The notes under the pieces: generated by a model | What the model saw: the letters and a program-made list of their open reading frames with translations, nothing else | What the model was told of the DNA's origin: nothing | Database searches by the model: none | Shown here: one piece after another, positions 22,916 to 33,126 of the stretch | Position numbering within the stretch: the first letter of the stretch is position 1 | Layout: the number at the start of each line of letters is the position of its first letter | NCBI GenBank assembly: GCA_015680685.1 | Contig: MNCI01026283.1 | Coordinates: forward strand, 240,337 to 304,336 | DNA length: 64,000 nucleotides | Direction: 5' to 3' | From: Gnetum montanum | Taxonomy: Eukaryota; Streptophyta; Gnetopsida; Gnetales; Gnetaceae | Made by a program: the position numbers and the translations under genes

Positions 22916-23170
22916 ATATATAATTACACATATATATCTATAGATCTTAGTCAAAATACCAATAAATTAGATTTTAATGGTTGTTTGGATGGCCTATGTC
23001 GGTGTCTCTTTTGATTATTTGGTTATTTTGATCATGTTTAGAACATTATAATTTATTTTCAAGTTTGCATTTCTTGTTTTATGCTGTTTTTATTTTCCCC
23101 ACCATTTGCATTCTCATTTAAAATTTTCTAGTCCTTGCACTTGCATGCAATCTATAGTTTTAGGGCTAAG

Positions 23171-24864
23171 TGTTGAGGCCAACCTCACCCATGCTAAGCA
23201 TGGGACCTTGTTCAACAGATCCGTCTAACCACATCCAGAATCTTGGCTCGCGACTGCTCCAAATATAAACACAATCATATATATTCATCGCCAACAAGTC
23301 AGATGCGTTCATATGCATGAAAGTGAAATACTCCTTCATCAGATCATCAGTTCTGGGTTCGCCACAATCAAAGCTCAAAATTTGCTTCGCCATGAGATTA
23401 AAAATAAACTATATCATACCACAAGCAACCTCATCATTAATGGTGTGAAAAGCATAGCTTAGGTTAACTAGTAGCAAGATTAACATTGAGAATATGGTTG
23501 ATGCTTGATACCTTGATGGTAAAAAATAGGAAAGGATATAATCAGAATTGCCACTAAAAATAAAAATAAAATGAGGACCGACCGCGTGCCTTTTAAAAAT
23601 AAAACAAAATATAGACTTAAGGTTTTTGTGTGTGGTTTTTTTTTATTTTTAGGTGGCTCACGGTTGACGGGGTAAAGGTGGCCAGCAATTAGGGTTAGGT
23701 TTTCTCCTTTCTTTTCTTCCTCCACCGCTATAAAAAGGGAGGGGAGCACGTTACACAGGGGAGATATTTCCTTCGGACGGGGCTTCTCTAGCAGGCAGAT
23801 CGGGCCCTACTCATACCAGTTTCAATCCTCCTTGGCCAGATCTTGCCCTGCTCAGCGCAGATCTGGCAGCTTCGGCCCTTCTGAGAGAAGATCCGGTCCT
23901 TCGCCGCTGGATCGGCACAGTCCTGAGCATGCAGATCCAACCCTTCCCTGCAGCCACACCAGAAGAAGAAGCGCTCGCGGTTTCCTGTTTTGCTGCTGGC
24001 CGCGGCCCTGGCTACACGTGAAACTGCAACACCTCTCTGTCTTCCTCTCTGTAGCCACCGCTCTTCCAGCCGCTGCCACCCAAGCCCCCGCGATTCCTGT
24101 TTCCGTTCTCCATCACGCAAACCCTAGCAGAGCTCCGATCTCCGCCATCCTCCGTGAAGAATTTGTGCATTCGTTCCTCCAAGGTCGCTGCAACAACGGA
24201 AGAATCCACGCTGCATCTCGTGCACGGCAATGACAAACTGGTTCCCGGAACTTCAAATATTCGCCCCAGGTCTCTCTCCAGCTCGCGCCTCTCACTGCTG
24301 TTTCCTCACCGCCGCCGCTGGTTTTCTCCACCCACCACTGCTGGTTTCCTCACCACCGCCACTGGTTCTCTACACCCGCCGCTGCGTACCCTTCTCCTGC
24401 AGTAGCACGCGCGCTTGCATTTCCAGCGGCTCGAGTGCTTGCATTCCCCGTGGCATTAGCGGCTTGCAGTCTTCTTCCCACGGCTGCACACAGACCCTGC
24501 CCAGCTACAACACGTAGACCCTCGCCCTGCCACTATGCCCAGGATGACTTCTGCCCCGCGCTGGATCCCGGTCCTCATTCGCAACTGCTTCAACAACAGC
24601 GGGACATATGAAATTTGACTTTTGAATTATTTATCATTTTATAACTGCATAAACTATTTTTCCAAAATATTAAATTAAATTGAAGTATTAAATAAAATTT
24701 AAGCTTTTATTTTGATATTTTTTTTTAAAGTTCTGTCACATAGCCCTTTCCAGCTGAGACTATTCCCGGGTTTCCGTACCCATACGGGAGGCGCCCTAGG
24801 CAATTGTCTCCTAAAACGAGTTTTCACAGGTGTTGGCGGCGTGTCCAAAATTTATGCATCAACA
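23171..24864 (+). repeat. R4 3' LTR (family C, 1,694 bp)
   Basis: Same length and ends as the 5' LTR (TGTTGAGGCC to TTTATGCATCAACA), TATA box at 23729-23736, followed by the GTGGT target copy. Scattered single-base differences from the 5' LTR are visible throughout; no large indel is evident. Confidence 0.92.
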
Positions 24865-24869
24865 GTGGT

Positions 24870-25769
24870 TTTACTAAGATCCTTGTAGATCTAACGAAAA
24901 ATGGAAGTAAGAGTAATCAAAAGGGCACTGAAAAATGCAATGTTGTTCTAGGGGGTCCCACTGGAAAGACATGCATCCATGCTTGAAGGTTGGCGGCTTC
25001 TCTGGATCCAGCAATCGAAAAAAAATCACTCCTCCCTTGAACAAAATTCAAGTGATCGTACGCCTTGTTATGGTACTCTCATAGTTGTTCATCATGGGAT
25101 GAAACAATGTGGTTCATTGATTAGAGGAATGGACTTGGTCTTGATCTTAGAATGATGGGTTAATGACATGTTAATCATGCTTTACACGTAGGATTCACTA
25201 TGCCCTGGGTCAGTTACCTCATGTCCCAATCTCTAGAACCCCTTCTATAGTTCGTCTCATCTCACTGTTCGTGTAATTGTAGCTCGTGTCGTGTGTGATG
25301 TAGAATTCTTACCTCATTCTAGTGATACTTACATGTGTGTCTTTTGTGAAACTGGTATGGATTACATTTAACCCTTCTAGTGCCTACAAACATTTTAATG
25401 CATGGTTACGCAAGGGCATTATAGGTTGGAACCTGCTTTGGGGAGGACCCACTTGCGTGACTTTTGCAATTTGTACTTGTTGCACACCACCACATCACCT
25501 TATACCCTGCAAGTACTTCATTGCCAAATCTATTCTTTCCTTTATCATCATTTTATCAAACATTCCTCAAAACTAGGTCCTTTTCTGTGTCACCTAAATA
25601 AGCCAGGTCCAACATTAAACTTTTAGGGCAACTTCCTTGAAAAAAATTTCTAACTCTAAAATCACACTAAGCAAAGAATTCAACCTTTATTAAAGACAAT
25701 GAGTAAGGTATGAAATCATTAAACGTTTTTCAATAACCTTACTAACAATTGATCTTTGTGTGATTATAG
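24870..25769 (+). other. R3 3' non-coding region, downstream of R4
   Basis: R3 sequence resumes after the R4 target copy. A short stretch near 25410-25460 (GGGCATTATAGGTTGGAACC...) resembles R1 at 4805-4845, placing this in the long 3' region shared by families A and B. No coding potential was found up to 25769. Confidence 0.5.
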
Positions 25770-26276
25770 ATGGCCCATAAAATAGGACAATGAGGAGGAC
25801 CTTCTCAAGGTGCAACCAAATGACCACGGTGAGGTAGAGGCCAAGGAATTCATGCAGAACATGTAGAACAAGAGGCACAATCATTCAGCATCCATCATGG
25901 AACTCCTGTTACTACATAATCTATCCAAGAAAAAGGTGGAGAGGTCAGAGCCCAAGCCTATGAAGAGGAATGACAGCTATTTGCGACATAACATGTCAAT
26001 GCCAATCAAGTGTTCCCACAATTACCATGGTCATGGAAAGTGTCAACTCCATTAAACATTGGAACATCAGCATGGACGGCTCATAACCCTTGTATAGAAG
26101 AGGAGAAACATCAATCGCTTCTTCAACAGTATCAATCTCAGAAGCTTGATCATGCAGGACAAAGGAGAGGCACCCATAGAGGAGCCACCACTACCGGGAA
26201 CCCCATGAGTTCCACAAGTTTTGTCTTTTGTGTCTGTGTCCAAATTTTGTTTAATTCTCCATTGCAACATAAATAA
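25770..26276 (+). pseudogene. R3 3' ORF of 169 codons (uncharacterised)
   Basis: ATG at 25770 directly follows an acceptor-like TTTGTGTGATTATAG, as the 3' ORFs of R1 and R5 do. The frame runs 169 codons to TAA at 26274-26276 with six internal stops (TGA or TAA). Each is one transition from Trp, Arg or Gln, the usual decay pattern of methylated repeats. The last 88 codons are uninterrupted. The product would be polar and Gln/Glu/His-rich (for example HAEHVEQEAQSFSIHHGT) with a short hydrophobic C-terminus. Apart from the start it does not resemble the R1/R5 ORF by eye. No family recognised. Confidence 0.4.
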
Positions 26277-26382
26277 ATTCCTAGTCAATGAATAATCCCA
26301 TACCTATCCACTGTGTAATTAATTGAACTTGTTCCTCACTTTCTTTGACTCGAGGACGAGTTGTTATTCAGTCGTGGGCGTA

Positions 26383-27324
26383 TGATGAGTCATGGTCTAT
26401 CAGGCCCAACTATCAAAGCCCTGTTATCGAAGCCTTGATACAAGATATGGTCTGTCAGGCCCAGTTATTAGACCTCGATATCACAGTTGCGGTATTGCAT
26501 CAATGATATCACATCAGCCGCGATATTGTGTACACGATATCTCAGCCGCTATATCATGTCTACCCCGCAATATCGTGTACACGATATTGAAGCCTGCCTC
26601 AATTTCTATAAATAATAGGCAGCTTTCCTAGTTCTAGTGGTTAGTTCTTAGTTCCTTACCTAAACTCTTGCAGTTTTTCCTTCTTAGTGTTAGAATTATT
26701 TCCCAGTGTATGCCCACAGTGTGGTGATTGTAATTGTACGACATCCTTATTCGAGTGTGACGTACTTGGACATGCACATGACCGAAAATAAAGATCGAGA
26801 TTACTTCATCATTGCAGCATTCACTTAGTTTAATTAATTATTTAATTGTTATTTACTAATTTATTAGTTAATCTCTTATCACCCTAAACTCCTGTTAAAC
26901 GCAGAATGGGTATGACTTGATTACGAGCATTTAAGTGTGACTACTTGGTAACCTACCTTTTGCGCTTGGTAATCCCAGTGGTAGTCGTGCACAAAGTTCA
27001 AGATGTGTATGGATGATCGAGAAACGAATGCTCATCGCACTTAGGCTAGCTTAGATTCTCTCTCACTCTTTCTCTCCTAGCTTAGTTAATATTACCTTCC
27101 ATTACCTTCAGGAGTAGTATTAGGTTAGAAACACACCATACACCTCACTTTGGACTAAACCATACATGACAAAGCTAATACTAGTCCAGGTGGAAAGACA
27201 AAAAAATGTGAACTAAGGCTAACTATCTAGATGCCACAACTAGTCCGTCTGTGGAGTTCGACCGGATCACGTGCGTAACACTCGTATTCGTATGGTTGAG
27301 TGTAGGGTACCTCGCCACTCATCA
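26383..27324 (+). repeat. R3 3' LTR (family A, 942 bp)
   Basis: It begins TGATGAGTCATGGTC and ends CACTCATCA, the same length as the 5' copy. The TATA box is at 26607-26614, with GATATC-type inverted repeats upstream (26460-26590). It is preceded by a degraded polypurine tract (GTCGTGGGCGTA). Confidence 0.88.
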
Positions 27325-27731
27325 ACTTCTGGAAATAAATTGCTAATTCAAATGCATTAAAAGAAAGAGCAAGAAAGTAAAATGTAATAAATAAAATATT
27401 AAGTTATTCTCAGTGCTACAAGGATTGTCAAAAGAGTTGATTTTATTTCCATCACATTGTTGTGCTTAGGTACATTAGTGCTTGCACAAAGAACCATACA
27501 CACTTAGACTCCTTTTGTAGACACTGAAAAAATATTCTAACTCTGAGGAAAAGAAATGGCAAGAGCTTTGCTACTCTGCTTAAAAAGTAAACTCAAAACT
27601 GACTCAAAATGGAAGCCCAAACATGGTATTTATAGACCCAAGGTTCATGCTCCAATGTCGCTTACACGACGTTGCATCTAGACCCCAACATCGTCTACCC
27701 AACATTAGGGCCAATGTCAATGTGGTTCCTC
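27325..27731 (-). repeat. R2 5' LTR, part 2 (family B, diverged)
   Basis: The sequence continues the LTR broken at 13579. It keeps GCTTAGGTACATTAGTGCTTG, ATTCTAACTCTGAGGAAAAG, GGCAAGAGCTTTG and a minus-strand TATA region (TATTTATAGA near 27630), in the same order as R5 39800-40050. The inverted-repeat units of U3 here read ACATCGTCTACCCAACATT-like instead of GATATCGCGTACGCGATATC. The end near 27731 is approximate. Confidence 0.65.
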
Positions 27732-28431
27732 AATACATGAAAAAGTAGTATTTATGTTTCTATGACTTGTGTTGATTGAATTAAAATGAAAAATCCTTAC
27801 TACTATGATTGATTGCTTGGTCTTGCTTACTTGCAATACTAATTTCTTTTCATGGTTAAGAAAATTGATTTCAACAAAACAACATCTATGATAACAAAAT
27901 GGTGTGGAAATAGATCCATACAATCAATGATACTAAGAAGATTAATAATTTGTTGTTCAACTCTCTAAAAAATCAATAAAATATTAAATAGCTTGGCAGA
28001 ACATTAAACTTTAGAATATTCTTCAGATTGGATATGAAAGTCTGGTGCTCTTTTACAAATGATCAACACTGCATGCTTATGCATAAATGACCCTATATCT
28101 AATATGTATTACACCATTGAAGCATTACCTAGCTCAACAAGTAGAAAAGAACAAGTATAGTACTTGGCATGAATGACTTGAATCTTATGTTTTTGCATCA
28201 CATCATTTAACTATAAAGAACAACTTCAATTACAATACATGTAACTCAAAATTTGAATGAACACATATCAAATATGATTTTGCAAATAACATGCACCAAT
28301 GGATTTGATTTCATTTTTCCTTAATTAATTTAGTCATAACAATAGCAAACAAGCAAGGACTAAGTATAAGGATTTGATGTAGATGTACTATGAGTGGAAA
28401 ATTAGATGTGATCCTAAAAATTGTTCTAATT
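27732..28431 (-). pseudogene. RTE-type LINE reverse transcriptase fragment, left part
   Basis: Read on the minus strand directly from the S2 insertion, 28430-28330 encodes a degraded stretch (RTIFRITSNFPL, then a LSPCLFAIVM-like segment). It aligns in order with the RT region after the ...DMYEGV motif of plant RTE-clade LINEs (R.S.G....FPI..GLHQGSALSPYLFALVMDEL). Similarity fades toward 28000 and many stops are present. The bases nearest 27732 are unassigned. Confidence 0.5.
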
Positions 28432-29382
28432 TGATGAGTGGCGAGGTACCCCTACACTCAACCATACGAATATGAGCGTTTCACGCGCGATCCTGTTGAA
28501 CTCCGCAAACGAACTAGTTGTGGTATCCAAACAATTACTCGTGGATCACAGTTCGCTGTCTTTCCACTTGGACTAGTATTAGCTTTGTCATGTATGGTTT
28601 AGTCCAGAGTGAGGTGTATGATGTGGTTTCTAACCTAGTGCTACTCCTAGAGGCAATGGAAAATATCTTTAATTAAGCTAAGAGGAAAAGGGAGAGAGAA
28701 TCTAAACTAATAGGAGATGGGGAGAGAGAATCTAAGCTAGCCGTGCAATGAGCATCTATTCCTTAATCATCCGTACACATCTTGGACCTTGTGCAAGACT
28801 ACTACTGGGATTACCAAGCGTAGATCCTAAGTACGCTACTGGGTTACCAAGTAGTCACACTTAAATGTTTGTGATCAAGTCGTACTCATTCCGTGTTTAA
28901 TAGGAAGGGTAAATAGATGTTAACTATGAAAGCAATAAATAACAATAAAAATTAAATAATTAAACTAAGTGAATGCTGTAATGATGAAGTAATTTCGATC
29001 TTTATTTTTGGTCATGTGTGTGTCCAAGTATGTCACACTCGAATAAAGGATGTCGTACAATTACAATCATCACACTACGAGGATGCACTGAGAAATAATT
29101 CTAACTCTAAGAAGGAAAAACTACAAGAGTTTGGATAAGGGACTAAGAACTAATGCCAAAACCAAGTGCACTGCCTTTTATTTATAGACTCACACGAGAA
29201 CTGCGATATCTCGTACGCAATATCGCATGCAAGCCACAATATCATGTATGTGATATCACTGCTACGATATCGGGGGTCCAATAACAAGGGTCTGATATCG
29301 AGACCTATCAGACTTGGTATCTTGTATCATGGTTTCGATAATAGGGGTTCGATAATAGGACCTAACAGACCATGACTCATCA
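28432..29382 (-). repeat. S2: solo LTR (family A, 951 bp) with TAATT target duplication
   Basis: The plus strand reads TGATGAGTGGCGAGG to GACTCATCA, the inverted form of the R3 LTR. TAATT is repeated exactly at 28427-28431 and 29383-29387. The minus-strand TATA region is near 29175-29185, and GATATC-type inverted repeats lie at 29200-29280. LINE sequence continues across the insertion. Confidence 0.9.
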
Positions 29383-29387
29383 TAATT

Positions 29388-29765
29388 ACAATAGTAACTC
29401 CTTCATACATGACTTGAATCACTTTAATATCATTATTAGAAATACCTTTTATACATAAGGTCCACCAAATGATACATCTAAATCTTCTATGATATGCTCT
29501 TTCTAAGTTTATTAAGATCATATGTAGATTTTTTTTATGTTTTTTGAAATTTTCTATCAATATGATTGTTGTATAAAAATAGCTCCCATAGTAGATCTTC
29601 GCGGCATAAATCCAAGTTAGTTTTTACTGGTATTGATTCAAGTTTGAGATATTGCTCTATGACTCTCTATCAAGATTTCATAATATGGCTCCTAAGGTTT
29701 GTCCATCTACAATTTATACAATTTTTCATATTTCCTTTATTATTGAAGAAGTGAGCAATGGTGCT
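29388..29765 (-). pseudogene. RTE-type LINE reverse transcriptase fragment, right part
   Basis: The minus-strand sequence 29560-29388 encodes KKNLHMILINLERAYHRRFR then VIQVMYEGVTIVI. This is the RT palm region of plant RTE LINEs (KKDLHM.FIDLEKAYD.VPR...DMYEG). One catalytic Asp of the first motif is changed (INLERAY for IDLEKAYD). Upstream sequence to about 29765 matches more weakly. The element was later split by S2. Confidence 0.65.
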
Positions 29766-29992
29766 TTTACTCTTCTTTTTAAGAATTTATCTGTCACTTA
29801 AAATTTCACTATTTAATTATGCTTACCATGAAACCCTTCTATCTTCCAGTACTTTCCAAGCTTTTATAGGAATAGCATTTGGTCAGAGACTTTGTTGGTT
29901 TTCATCTTATTCGATGCTCAAGTTCTATTGTTTTACTACTATATTAAAATTTTGTTATATTCTACTTAAGTTTTACATTGGATGTACAGAAA

Positions 29993-30047
29993 GGGGGGTG
30001 GGTGGGTGTAATGGGGTGGGGAATGGTGGCGGGGGTATGGGGGGAAG
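29993..30047 (+). repeat. G-rich tract, G-quadruplex candidate
   Basis: Runs of three to six G separated by one to five bases (GGGGGGTGGGTGGGTGTAAT then GGGGTGGGG and further runs) on the plus strand. It stands out from AT-rich surroundings, about 200 bases left of R5. Confidence 0.6.
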
Positions 30048-30247
30048 GAAAATTCATTAACCAAACCAAATTTAAATTTAGAACATTTTAAACAAAATTC
30101 TTTGATTAGTTGAACTTTAGTTTTTTTATTTTTATTTTTTTTATAAGGGCAAGATGGGAGGAGGAATTGGGGTTATAGGAAAACATGTCTTATTAATGGA
30201 TCAAAGGTTGTTTCCCTCTACTATGAGGGCCAAAGGAGTGTAGAGAT

Positions 30248-31064
30248 TGATGAGCGGTGAAGTACCCCTATGCTCAACCATACGAATACGAGCGTTTCAT
30301 GCACGATCTAGTTGAATTCCAAGGACTAAGTGCCTATGCGCCTTTGTGGAACAATAACAGGTTGATTAATCGTTGTCTTCCCAAACTTACTTGTATGTCA
30401 CAGTTGTATGATTAAGTAATCTTAAGGCGTATGAACTTTATGTCTTTTATGTGTTTTATATCCTGCACTAATAAGGAGGGAAGACAGAAATAACTAACTA
30501 ATCTAATTTAACTATTCATTAACTAAGTTCTAAGTACTCCTAACACCAGTATCCATTCCCACTTACCGTACACATCTTGAACCAGTGCAATGCTGCTGGG
30601 ATTACCAAACACTAATCATTACTGGGTTACCAAGTGCTACACGCATGCTCGAAGTGGTCGTACTAAGTGTATTTAACTAAGAGAGTTGTAAGGTGAGAGA
30701 AATCATTAATTAACTAGGAAAGCATTAAATAATAATTAACACTAATTAATCTATTTTGTATGTTGCAAGGTTTATCATAAAGTTAGTCTTTATTGCTGTA
30801 CACAAAGTGTGCTCAGGTACACAATGCTTGAATAAAGATCCGTTCACTCTATGATTCCTACTGCGGGCACGCAGAAATAATTCTAAGTCTGGAGGGAGAA
30901 AATGGCAAGAGTTTGGCTAAGGGACTAACTTCTAATTTGGAAACCAAGGGTGTTGCCTCTTATTTATAGGTAAGGAGACGGGCCACGATATCGGGTATCC
31001 AATATCACATGCTTGATCTGATATCGTGGATGCGATATTGTGTACGCGATATCACAATTCATCA
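30248..31064 (-). repeat. R5 3' LTR (family B, 817 bp)
   Basis: On the plus strand TGATGAGCGGTGAAG to CAATTCATCA. The minus-strand TATA box (plus TATTTATA, near 30960) follows GATATCG-type inverted repeats (30985-31055). The polypurine tract abuts at 31065-31076 (plus TACCCCCATGAC). Confidence 0.88.
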
Positions 31065-31216
31065 TACCCCCATGACTGAATGAAACCTCATCCTCGAGTT
31101 TCTTACAAAATATTGGAAAGGTATGGGATTATTGTCTGAATGACCATTAACAGTGGAGCAGGGTGATAGACTCAATGTGCCTAGTGAACGGATCAACAAT
31201 ACAATACATGACAACA

Positions 31217-31453
31217 TTAGTGTTCATGACCACAAAAGCGAACACAGTACATAAATGACATCCAGCCTTGTTTGGCAGCTGGAAAAGAAGGAGAGAGAGA
31301 AAGAAGAAGACATGTTGCCATCAATGCCAAGATTGTGCCTTCCATTGTTTATCCATAGCCACACCACCAATCTTGCTCCTTTCATAATCGTTTCAATTCT
31401 GGTCCATCCTGAGTGTTTTTTCCAGGCCTAGTCCATTGTTGTATGATCTTCAT
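31217..31453 (-). pseudogene. R5 conserved 3' ORF, small putative membrane protein (uncharacterised)
   Basis: Minus-strand ATG at 31453 follows GTTGTGTGTGCAG, an acceptor-like sequence identical in position to that of R1. The frame of 79 codons reads MKIIQQWTRPGKNTQDG, then after a TGA and a TAA (R1 has TGC and TGG there) MEGTILALMATCLLLSLS, a hydrophobic segment, and stops at 31217. R1 keeps the same frame and order. The function is unknown. Confidence 0.45.
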
Positions 31454-33126
31454 CTGCACACACAACATAGTCACAAATGAGCAGGGGTAGATAAATCATA
31501 AATGCAATTGATACCTTGCCTCGATGTAAAGTGCATTGGCTGAGTTGTGATTATGGTAGATACTGATTCTAGAGTTTTAACATTGGTGACTACCCAAGGT
31601 GTAGGGGTTAGGAAAAATTGAAAAAATTGTGTCAAGGCCTCCATGACTAAGAGTGAACCTTTAGTAGCGATAGAATCGAAAAAGATAAGGAATAAGAAAG
31701 ATAGAGAAAAAGTAACAATGGCAACACCAATAAAATTGACGTCATGGATGGGGATGAAACAAAAATTATTGTAGGAAATGTTTAAGGGAAAGAAGTTAAC
31801 AAGTGCATCAAAAAGGAATGCCAGTGGGTCCTCCCCAAAGCAGGCCCATGCCTTTGATGCCCTGACAGACCTACAACCCTAAAAGTCCATAGGCTTTAGG
31901 AATGTCATTTGGAAGCAAGAGTTAAAAAATTACCCACAAGAAATTACCAAGGAAAAATGATGCATCAACCAAGTTATGGACTAATGATAAAACCAGCAAT
32001 GAGGTGAAAAATGGAAAAGAAAGGTGGAGAGGAGAGAATGGAATGGAAACCCAAGAACAAGGTTGTGTAAAGTCCCTTATGTGTTTTATGGTTAATGTGA
32101 TCGAGTAGAACTCATTCCAAATCCAGGCTCAACAATCCTCATTCAGTGGCCTCGCATCAACACATTTGACCAGCCTATCCTCTTGAAGCAACAAGAATGC
32201 CCCTACAAAAAGTCATCACCATTTCGAGGAGAGCAAGATGGAGAGCCAGGAAGTGAGAAAGGGCCTTAGTTAGAGGAAACCTTCAAGCATGGATAACATG
32301 TCTTTCTAGTGCCATAACTAGTGCGTGTAGCCCAATTTCATTATTGTGTCTAAGGGGTGTGCTTTAAATTCTCGCTATTTTTTCTTCGCATGAGAACCAC
32401 ACCATGCAAAAACTTATTTTTATGTACTCAGCTTCCTATGATTTGATGAATGATCAAAATGGCAGAAAACCCAAGAAAAAAGCATCCAAGCACCCAAGAG
32501 AATAACTAGCACAAATGCATCGAATCCCCTTGAAGTCACACCCTTTTCATCCTTTGAGTTCTTCCTTAGTTTGAGAAATACCTAGCCACCAATTCGTTAA
32601 TAGTTTTATTAGAGAAAGGGACTGTACAGCTCCAAGACAAGGGAGACCATAGGATTTTATGGATGTATGAACGATGTGGAGTCATTGCCTGTTAATCAAA
32701 AGAACCATACCTTAATATCGACATCATACTTCAAAGGTAAAATCCAAACATTAGTAATCGATATGATATTATTCATACCACCATCATGACCAATTATTGG
32801 GTGATGAACAAAATAAAATCACATGAAGAAATGGTAAAAATATGAATGATGGTGTAAAACAAAAATAAGAAAGACTAAAGAAATGTGCAAAACAAAAATG
32901 TGTAAAACAAAAAATATGTAAAATAAAAACTTAGAAAGAACTGAGGGCCTTTAATGATTAGCAGAGGTGGCCATCTCCCCCATGATTGAGTTGGAAGGAG
33001 GAGATCCAAAATAATAAGCAAGGTTACCCACCTACAAAGGTAGCATTTGTTCTGGCTGTCCTAAGCTCATGGAAAGGTTTTGTTTATTACATGTTGATGA
33101 ACAATCTTTTATCTGGGCTCTCAAGT
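31454..33126 (-). other. R5 long 3' non-coding region
   Basis: The region is homologous to R1 3626-5212. It contains a second polypurine-like motif (minus strand TCATGGGGGAGATGG, 32986-32972) just after the integrase end, and an A-rich (minus T-rich) stretch at 32800-32940. No convincing protein-coding frame was found. Confidence 0.55.

Larger units (their letters stand above)
17072..24864 (+). mobile_element. R4: non-autonomous Ty3/Gypsy LTR retrotransposon (family C)
   Basis: Two LTRs of exactly 1,694 bp (17072-18765, 23171-24864) bound the element. The target duplication GTGGT is perfect (17067-17071 and 24865-24869). The internal part carries gag (19155-about 20900), an aspartic protease motif, and a frame linking post-protease sequence to the integrase C-terminal domain (to 22049), then a run of N. 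RT, RNase H and the integrase core are absent from the visible sequence. LTRs and target site are intact and the copies differ by only a few percent by eye. It is thus the youngest insertion here and was probably mobilised by enzymes supplied in trans. Confidence 0.9.
13580..27324 (+). mobile_element. R3: gag-only Ty3/Gypsy LTR retrotransposon (family A), carrying R4
   Basis: The two LTRs (13580-14521 and 26383-27324) are both 942 bp. A primer-binding site follows the first and a degraded polypurine tract precedes the second. The internal region holds a gag remnant (14665-16646), a 3' non-coding region and a 3' ORF (25770-26276); no protease, RT, RNase H or integrase sequence is present. R4 lies inside (17072-24864). 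Flanking bases are ACTGT (13575-13579) and ACTTC (27325-27329), a degraded target duplication. The element split the 5' LTR of R2. Without R4 it is about 5.9 kb, a non-autonomous gag-bearing type. Confidence 0.85.
6387..27731 (-). mobile_element. R2: Ty3/Gypsy LTR retrotransposon (family B), split by R1, S1 and R3
   Basis: Read on the minus strand this element runs from a split 5' LTR (27731-27325 and 13579-13144) through gag (12982-about 9460), protease, RT, RNase H and integrase, and breaks off at 6387 where R1 inserted. Its 3' LTR is therefore outside the window. S1 (9942-10875) interrupts gag and R3 (13580-27324) interrupts the 5' LTR. Removing these insertions restores a colinear match to R5. 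Many stops and indels show it is the oldest LTR element here. The right boundary (about 27731) is approximate because the LTR end is degraded. Confidence 0.75.

Noticed and set aside
22014-22954. Several ~300-codon open frames in both orientations.
   Set aside because: They consist almost entirely of unknown residues from the N run.
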